A stretch of DNA of 18,188 nt from RYN-431 sp036388295 (GTDB taxonomy: Bacteria > Planctomycetota > Phycisphaerae > Tepidisphaerales > Tepidisphaeraceae). Shown in pieces: positions 15,101-18,188 of the stretch. The stretch lies in NCBI GenBank assembly GCA_036388295.1, contig DASVSC010000109.1:1-18188 (forward strand), read 5' to 3'. The notes beneath the pieces are model-generated. The model saw nothing but the letters and a program-made list of their open reading frames with translations, was not told the origin of the DNA and ran no database searches. How positions within the stretch are numbered: position 1 is the stretch's first letter; every line of letters begins with the position of its first letter. Both the position numbers and the translations under genes were made by a program.

Positions 15101-18100
15101 CCTTCGACAAAGTCGGCAGCTACACGTTTACCGTCACGATCTCCAACGGCACCGACTCGACCACCAGCGCCGTGACGGTTGTCGTCAACCAGACGCTGAC
15201 GACAATCACCGTCAGTCCCCCAAGCGCGTCGCTGAACCAGAACGGCACGCAGCAGTTCACGGCCGTCGGCTACGACCAATTCGGGCTGGCGATGGCGAGC
15301 CAGCCGACGTTCACCTGGGCCAAGCAAAGCGGCGTCGGCAGCGTCAGCGGCACCGGCCTGTACACCGCGCCCGGCAGCGGATCGGGCAGCGCGGTCGTTA
15401 GCGCCGCCAGCGGCGGCGTCACCGGCACCGCCAGCGTCACCGTCACCAATGCCGCCCCGACGGTCGCCACGCCCGCGTCCGCGACGCCCAGCCCCGTCAC
15501 CGGCACGACGACCACCCTGACTGCTCTGGGCGCGGACGACAACGGCGAAGCCAACCTGATCTACACTTGGTCCGCCACCGCCAAGCCGGCCGGCAGCACG
15601 CCGGCGTTCAGCGCCAATGGCACTAATGCAGCCAAGTCGAGCCTCGTCACGTTCGACAAAGCCGGCAGCTATACGTTCCAAGTCACCATTAGCGACGGCA
15701 CCAGCAGTGTGACCAGCAATGTGACGGTCATCGTGAATCAGACGCTGACCAGCATCGCCGTAACGCCGGCATCCACGTCGCTGAACCTCAACGGCACGCA
15801 GCAGTTCACGGCCGTCGGCTACGACCAGTTCAGCGTGGCGATGGGCACGCAGCCGACGTTCACTTGGAGCAAAACCGCTGGCGTCGGCTCAATCGACGCC
15901 GCCGGACTCTACACGTCCACGACAGCCGGCTCCGCCACGGTTCAGGCCGCCAGCGGCGGCGTCACAGCAACGGCCACCGTTTCCGTGAGTGATGCCGCGC
16001 CGACCATCGCCACGCCGGCTAGTGCGGCACCCAGCCTTATCACTGCAACGACCACCACACTGACCGCCTTGGGCGCGGATGACGGCGGCGAAGCCAACCT
16101 CACTTACACCTGGACCGCCACTACTAAGCCGGCCGGCAGCACGCCCACGTTCGGCACGAACGGCACGAACGCGGCCAAGAGCAGCCTCGTCACCTTCGAC
16201 AAGAGCGGCAGCTACACGTTCCAGGTCACGATCAACGACGGCACGGGCAGCGTCACCAGCAGCGTGACCGTGGTGGTGAACCAGACGCTCAGCACCATTA
16301 CTGTCAGTCCTGCCAGCGCGTCGCTGAACCTGAACGGCACGCAGCAGTTTACCGCCGTCGGGTACGACCAGTTCGGCTTGGCGATGGCGAGCCAGCCGGC
16401 GTTCATGTGGGCCAAGCAAAGCGGTGTCGGTTCGATCGATACGGCCGGCCTGTACACCGCCGGTGCGACGGCCGGCACGGCGGTGGTGGCTGCCAGCAGC
16501 GGCGGCGTCACCGGCACGGCCGGCGTCACCGTCACGAACGCCGCCCCGACCGTCGCCACGCCGGCGGCCGCGACCGCCAGCCCCGTTACCACCGCGACAC
16601 TGACCGTCCTCGGCGCCGACGACAACGGCGAAGCCAACCTCACCTACACCTGGGCCGCCACCACCAAGCCCGCCGGCAGCACACCGACGTTCGGCACGAA
16701 CGGCACGAACGCCGCCAAGAGCAGCGTCGTCACCTTCGACAAGGCCGGCAGCTACACGTTCCAAGTCACCATCAGCGACGGTACTTCGTCCGTCACCAGC
16801 AGCGTGGTCGTGACGGTGAACCAGACGCTGAGCAGCATCGCCGTCAGCCCCGCCAGCACGGCGTTGAACCTGAACGGCACGCAACCCTTCTCCGCCGTCG
16901 GCTACGACCAGTTCGGCGTCGCCCTGAGCAGCCAGCCGTCGTTCACGTGGAGCAAGACCAGCGGCGTCGGCAGCATCGACTCGACGACCGGTCTTTACAC
17001 CGCCCCAGCTGCCACCGGCGTCGCCACCGTCGCTGCAACGAGCGGCGGCGTAAGCGGCACCGCCAGTGTCACCGTAAGCAACGCCGCCCCGACCGTCGCC
17101 ACGCCTGCGTCCGCCACGCCCAGCCCGGTCACCGGCACGACGACCACCCTGACCGCCCTGGGCGCGGACGACAACGGCGAAGGCAACCTCACCTACACCT
17201 GGGCCGCCACCGCCCAGCCGGCCGGCAGCACACCGATGTTCGGCACGAACGCGGCCAAGAGCAGCGTTGTCACCTTCGACAAGAGCGGCAGCTACACCTT
17301 CCAGGTCACCATCGGCGACGGCACTTCGTCCGTCACCAGCGCCGTGACGGTCGTGGTGAGCCAGACGCTGACGACGATCGCCGTCAGTCCCGCCAGCGCG
17401 TCGCTGAACCAGAACGGCACGCAGCAGTTTACGGCCGTCGGGTACGACCAGTTCGGCGTCGCCATGAGCAGCCAGCCGACGTTCACGTGGGCCAAGCAAA
17501 GCGGTGTCGGCGGCATCGACGCTGCCGGCCTGTACACCGCGCCCGGCAGCGGATCGGGCAGCGCGGTCGTCAGCGCCGCCAGCGGCGGCGTCACCGGCAC
17601 GGCCGGCATCACCGTCACCAACGCCGCGCCGACCGTCGCCACGCCGGCGGCCGCGACGCCCAGCCCCGTCACCGGCACGACGACCACCCTGACCGCCCTG
17701 GGCGCAGACGACGGCGGTGAGGCGAACCTCACTTACACCTGGACCGCCACCGCCAAGCCCGCCGGCAGCACGCCGACGTTCGGCACGAACGGCACGAACG
17801 CGGCCAAGAGCAGCGTTGTCACCTTCGACAAGGGCGGCAGCTACACGTTCCAGGTGACGATCAGCGACGGCACCGGCAGCGTCACCAGCAGCGTCACCGT
17901 GGTGGTGAACCAGACGCTCAGCACCATTACCGTCAGCCCGAGCAGCGCGTCGCTGAACCTGAACGGCACGCAGCAGTTCACGGCCGTCGGCTACGACCAG
18001 TTCGGCGTGGCGATGGGCACGCAGCCGTCGTTCACCTGGAGCGTGATCAGCGGCGTCGGCTCTATCGATACGGCCGGCCTGTACACCACCGGCGCGACGG

Positions 18101-18188
18101 CCGGCAGCGCGACCGTGGAAGCCGCCAGTGGCGGCGTCGCGGGCACGGCCTCCGTGGCAGTCGCCAACGCCGCGCCGACCGTCGCCAC
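9193..18188 (+). CDS. Giant repeat-containing exoprotein with DUF4347-like, beta-helix and PKD/Big2-like domains (3' end beyond window)
   Basis: Reading from the ATG at 9193, the frame is open for 2,998 codons with no stop before the right edge, so the protein is at least that long. The N-terminus has a short hydrophobic stretch (KFGWVGWAFNLIA), an Arg-rich segment (about 21-45) and LETLEGRAFFS (52-62), a variant of the LEPR-XLL-type planctomycete motif. Residues about 83-219 match the DUF4347 pattern (SHG, FSC, TGATVFGSTDVTG, GGDWELE). Residues about 391-1900 form a Gly/Thr/Asn-rich predicted beta-helix with eight autotransporter-associated repeats. From residue 1905 onward lie tandem PKD-like plus Big2-like modules. 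The ATG is the only ATG, GTG or TTG downstream of the in-frame TAG near 9112 that keeps the N-terminal motif. Cys and Lys are very rare. It is probably secreted and surface-attached, perhaps as an adhesin. No beta-barrel or anchor is visible, but the C-terminus is missing. Confidence 0.9.
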   Translation, partial: MAWRPQKFGWVGWAFNLIAKQRGRARRWARRRLVRKSRGRREQVRPISLRALETLEGRAFFSVSTGTTYDVSLVDKSLPQSKLLIRGAAEHTRVITFDSRSESTAQVLQRVIDLGEHTRGARIRALSVFSHGTRGRFALGEEWVSDETLDDTAGRWRKLRGVLAVDAAVQLFSCETAAGADGQVLLGRLSSLTGATVFGSTDVTGMGGDWELEAVSRAGVTVGGQATRPGLFSEARVPLNAEVQNQYEGTLSWIGATTGSTNDAAHDYNNTANWAGGVIDDSFNGVTLTANTTLYLSANRTTGAAGLDLNYNGAFDLTIQSNSVTTRTLTLGTGGIFGSFGGGNSRMVTIGNVTNAVNVSMGGGTPTMTVTDEFDTLVIKNVLSNGSLIKAGAGNLTLIGANTYAGGTTVSDGTLNVGDHTSPGSNPYTNTALGSGAVTVSNAILNLDTQASGGSVYVITIANNILLNGSATLKSTEGENHLTGTLTITGTSNSIQPRTSNKAIAIDGAITGSGSVDITGINNAFSPGNVQINSSNNTGFTGTLTVNGATNVGVQLAIASNTSLVNATVVVNGPIPATVSANSVYTQKTSPLIFLTGVTAAQLGMLGGTGDIALLTNTASAAVALTVGANNTNNTYSGVLSGTGSSLTKTGTGALALGGANTFTGGIMLSAGTLNLNHAAAVGTGGLTIAAGSTIDNTSGGAITLNNNLQTWSGSFAYGGTDDLTLGTGAITIGGSRTITTNGSATLTVNGVVTGAIALTKAGAGRLTLSGANTYSGGTTLSAGTLNINHASALGTGTFAVNGGTIDNTSGAAITLTANNAQTWGGDFTFAGTNALNLGAGAITLSAARQVTVTAGTLTAGGAVAGAFGLTKAGTGTLVLQGSSTYSGGTTVNAGTLQVGNGINPGSNPYANTMLGTGAVVINSGGTLSFYTQGGGGTVYVNNFANNFTLNGNATLANFEGTNSLNGTVTITGTGNAIQAAYPNKHLIIGGTLTGSGAVTLTNLANGLGPGVVRINSTNNTGYTGTITLNETTNRGVNFVIGSNTALVNATVAISGTFSGTGSNFNFGSSALIFASGVTAPTIGMVTGSGSVILETQDGTALPVALTVGGNNTSGTFSGVFSDGGIGGSLTMNGTGALTLTGANTHAGGTTLTAGTLNIGHASAVGTGTFAINGGTINNTSGSAITLANNNAQTWGGNFTFTGTSDLNLGTGAVTMAAARTLTLTAGNLTVGGNIAGGANTLTTNASGRLILSGNNTLGAVTIGNGTGNAVLRATTSTALGSGVVTITGGTPYATLELVGGITLANALSIPGRLTGTTGIRSVSGNNVLTGAITLTTGGTYYPMEADAGAGLTLSNASLIAAAPGGSRILQLKGAGTGTISGAIGNGSGAVGVNVLSTGTWTLSGASTFSGGTTLDTGTLNINNASAVGTGTFTLNGGTIDNTSGGTITLVNNNAQTWGGNFTFTGTNALNLGTGAVTLTAARQITTTASTLTVGGNIGDGGSAYSITKAGAGTLALGGTSTYSGGTTASAGTLEGYNASGSTSVATPAMFGSTSSTVTVATGATVWLRYSVGASNNTVTYANNFSGAGTLKVTAPGSTASSTAELSGNLSGITGVIDLFPNSASNGKVALVNASAGAVPSASATIKVESGVTLFVWRGFTYASNIQIYGTGNSEGLGTLRIESGTVISGTVTLMVNGSVGSNVGTGNITGVISDGGNGYSLTKVGSATIALSGANTYSGSTSLSTGTLRINNTTGSGAGSGSITVASGTTLGGTGGVTGAISVQSGGTFAPGAPGASAFASGAITVASGGTYSVDVNSSTSGTGYDKLNVTGTVNLTGSTLSTAGTRTVTGGDTIVLIDNDGSDAVVGTFSGLAQGAAVSVNGVAYTLSYTGGTGNDVVLTDVAPTVATAASATPSPVTGTTTALSVLGASSAGESTLTYTWAATAKPAGSTPTFGANGTNAAKASTVTFDKVGSYTFTVTISNGTDSTTSAVTVVVNQTLTTITVSPPSASLNQNGTQQFTAVGYDQFGLAMASQPTFTWAKQSGVGSVSGTGLYTAPGSGSGSAVVSAASGGVTGTASVTVTNAAPTVATPASATPSPVTGTTTTLTALGADDNGEANLIYTWSATAKPAGSTPAFSANGTNAAKSSLVTFDKAGSYTFQVTISDGTSSVTSNVTVIVNQTLTSIAVTPASTSLNLNGTQQFTAVGYDQFSVAMGTQPTFTWSKTAGVGSIDAAGLYTSTTAGSATVQAASGGVTATATVSVSDAAPTIATPASAAPSLITATTTTLTALGADDGGEANLTYTWTATTKPAGSTPTFGTNGTNAAKSSLVTFDKSGSYTFQVTINDGTGSVTSSVTVVVNQTLSTITVSPASASLNLNGTQQFTAVGYDQFGLAMASQPAFMWAKQSGVGSIDTAGLYTAGATAGTAVVAASSGGVTGTAGVTVTNAAPTVATPAAATASPVTTATLTVLGADDNGEANLTYTWAATTKPAGSTPTFGTNGTNAAKSSVVTFDKAGSYTFQVTISDGTSSVTSSVVVTVNQTLSSIAVSPASTALNLNGTQPFSAVGYDQFGVALSSQPSFTWSKTSGVGSIDSTTGLYTAPAATGVATVAATSGGVSGTASVTVSNAAPTVATPASATPSPVTGTTTTLTALGADDNGEGNLTYTWAATAQPAGSTPMFGTNAAKSSVVTFDKSGSYTFQVTIGDGTSSVTSAVTVVVSQTLTTIAVSPASASLNQNGTQQFTAVGYDQFGVAMSSQPTFTWAKQSGVGGIDAAGLYTAPGSGSGSAVVSAASGGVTGTAGITVTNAAPTVATPAAATPSPVTGTTTTLTALGADDGGEANLTYTWTATAKPAGSTPTFGTNGTNAAKSSVVTFDKGGSYTFQVTISDGTGSVTSSVTVVVNQTLSTITVSPSSASLNLNGTQQFTAVGYDQFGVAMGTQPSFTWSVISGVGSIDTAGLYTTGATAGSATVEAASGGVAGTASVAVANAAPTVA
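9439..9849 (+). other. DUF4347-like domain with a His-Gly/Cys pair
   Basis: Residues about 83-219 of the giant protein read as an alternating strand/helix domain. RALSVFSHG places His131-Gly132 after a hydrophobic strand. AVQLFSCETAAGADGQ places Cys174 after the next core strand. These are followed by LTGATVFGSTDVTGMGGDWELE. The order and spacing are typical of DUF4347, found near the N-terminus of many giant bacterial surface proteins. The His-Gly and strand-end Cys arrangement recalls caspase/gingipain-like (clan CD) peptidases; any activity is inference. Confidence 0.75.
10354..12669 (+). repeat. Internal duplication of about 290 residues within the beta-helix region
   Basis: Segment 10354-11220 (867 nt) and segment 11800-12669 (870 nt) share the same order of motifs: a PATR copy, PGSNPYxNTxLGxGAV, a TLxGxxTITGTxNxIQ-like stretch, NSxNNTGxTGTxTxN, SNTxLVNATV, GVTA, VALTVGxNNT, and a closing PATR copy. 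They have diverged substantially, so the duplication is old. About 580 nt of other repeat units lie between them. Confidence 0.75.
10354..14445 (+). repeat. Eight autotransporter-associated beta-strand repeats (PATR-like)
   Basis: Roughly 30-residue copies of the pattern LTKxGxGxLxLxGxNTYxGGTTxxxGTLNI occur at 10354-10443, 11131-11220, 11467-11556, 11800-11889, 12580-12669, 13369-13458 (divergent start), 13711-13800 and 14356-14445. Four of them (starting at 11131, 11467, 12580 and 13369) are followed by a second conserved block (IDNTSG...ITL...QTWGG...LNLGxGA). This makes larger units of about 111-114 residues where nothing is inserted. Such repeats build right-handed beta-helices in exported proteins. 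Confidence 0.88.
14485..14904 (+). other. Beta-helix end segment before the Ig-like array
   Basis: After the last PATR copy the protein reads GTTLGGTGGVTGAISVQSGG, then FAPGAPG, GGTYSVDVNS, YDKLNVTGTVNLTGSTL and finally GGTGNDVVLT. This is the usual closing pattern of autotransporter-type beta-helix passengers. The PKD/Big2-like modules begin directly after it. Confidence 0.65.
14905..18188 (+). repeat. Tandem array of ~180-residue PKD-like plus Big2-like modules
   Basis: Modules start at the Ala of APTVAT (APTIAT in the third) at 14905, 15454, 15997, 16543, 17086, 17626 and 18172. Spacings are 549, 543, 546, 543, 540 and 546 nt, all multiples of three. Each module has a PKD-like half (LTYTWxATxKPAGSTPTF, VTFDKxGSYTFxVTIxDG) and a Big2-like half (ITVSPASxSLNLNGTQQF, AVGYDQFG, TWxKxSGVGSIDxxGLYT). 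Six modules are complete and the seventh is cut by the window edge. The copies are closely similar at the DNA level. Confidence 0.92.

Noticed and set aside
15889..17499. Minus-strand open frame of 536 codons (and 14473-15681)
   Set aside because: Antisense to the Ig-like array. Its repeat period copies that of the sense modules, so it is a shadow.
16407..17720. Plus-strand open frame of 437 codons rich in Arg and His
   Set aside because: It is the same strand as the giant gene but in another frame across the tandem modules, so a shadow of the repeat.
14905..18188. Tandem repeats considered as a CRISPR-like array
   Set aside because: The units are about 545 nt, protein-coding and in frame; there are no short repeats with unique spacers.

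Overview
This GC-rich window most likely comes from a planctomycete, possibly a Phycisphaerae-like lineage. Two surface proteins begin with a Leu-Glu-x-Arg-x-x-Phe-Ser type motif (LEPR-XLL-like). One of them carries delta-60 repeats and SdrD_B-like domains. An Exb-type proton channel is paired with a membrane-anchored von Willebrand factor A-like protein. No rRNA or other phylogenetic marker is present, so the taxonomy is an inference.

Layout. Positions 1-3722 hold four minus-strand genes: a GlpG-like rhomboid protease, a vWA-like transmembrane protein, an ExbB/TolQ/MotA channel subunit and an ExbD/TolR subunit. The last three are closely spaced and look like one operon. It ends at a perfect 17-bp inverted repeat at the left edge. 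Positions 3723-4198 carry a minus-strand tRNA-Asp(GTC) with a recognisable promoter, plus an operator-like dyad ahead of the next gene. Positions 4199-5662 encode a secreted GH30-type glycoside hydrolase on the plus strand. It converges, across a 26-bp perfect palindrome, on a 982-residue secreted multidomain protein on the minus strand (5740-8688).

A roughly 500-bp divergent intergenic region follows. From 9193 to the right edge, and beyond it, one plus-strand frame stays open for 2,998 codons without a stop. It encodes a giant exported or surface protein: an LE-x-LEGR-type N-terminus, a DUF4347-like domain with a His-Gly/Cys pair, eight autotransporter-associated beta-strand repeats in a predicted beta-helix region, and six complete tandem modules of about 180 residues (PKD-like plus Big2-like), with a seventh starting at the edge. 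I read this frame codon by codon. Many other long open frames in the right half are antisense or out-of-frame shadows of this repetitive, GC-rich gene.

Functionally, the window combines an envelope energy-transduction module (vWA/ExbB/ExbD), a membrane protease, a secreted carbohydrase, and two divergently transcribed large exoproteins that probably share an export and anchoring route. No CRISPR array, transposase, integrase, phage gene or classical defence system is visible. The most unusual object is the giant repeat protein with its DUF4347-like head.
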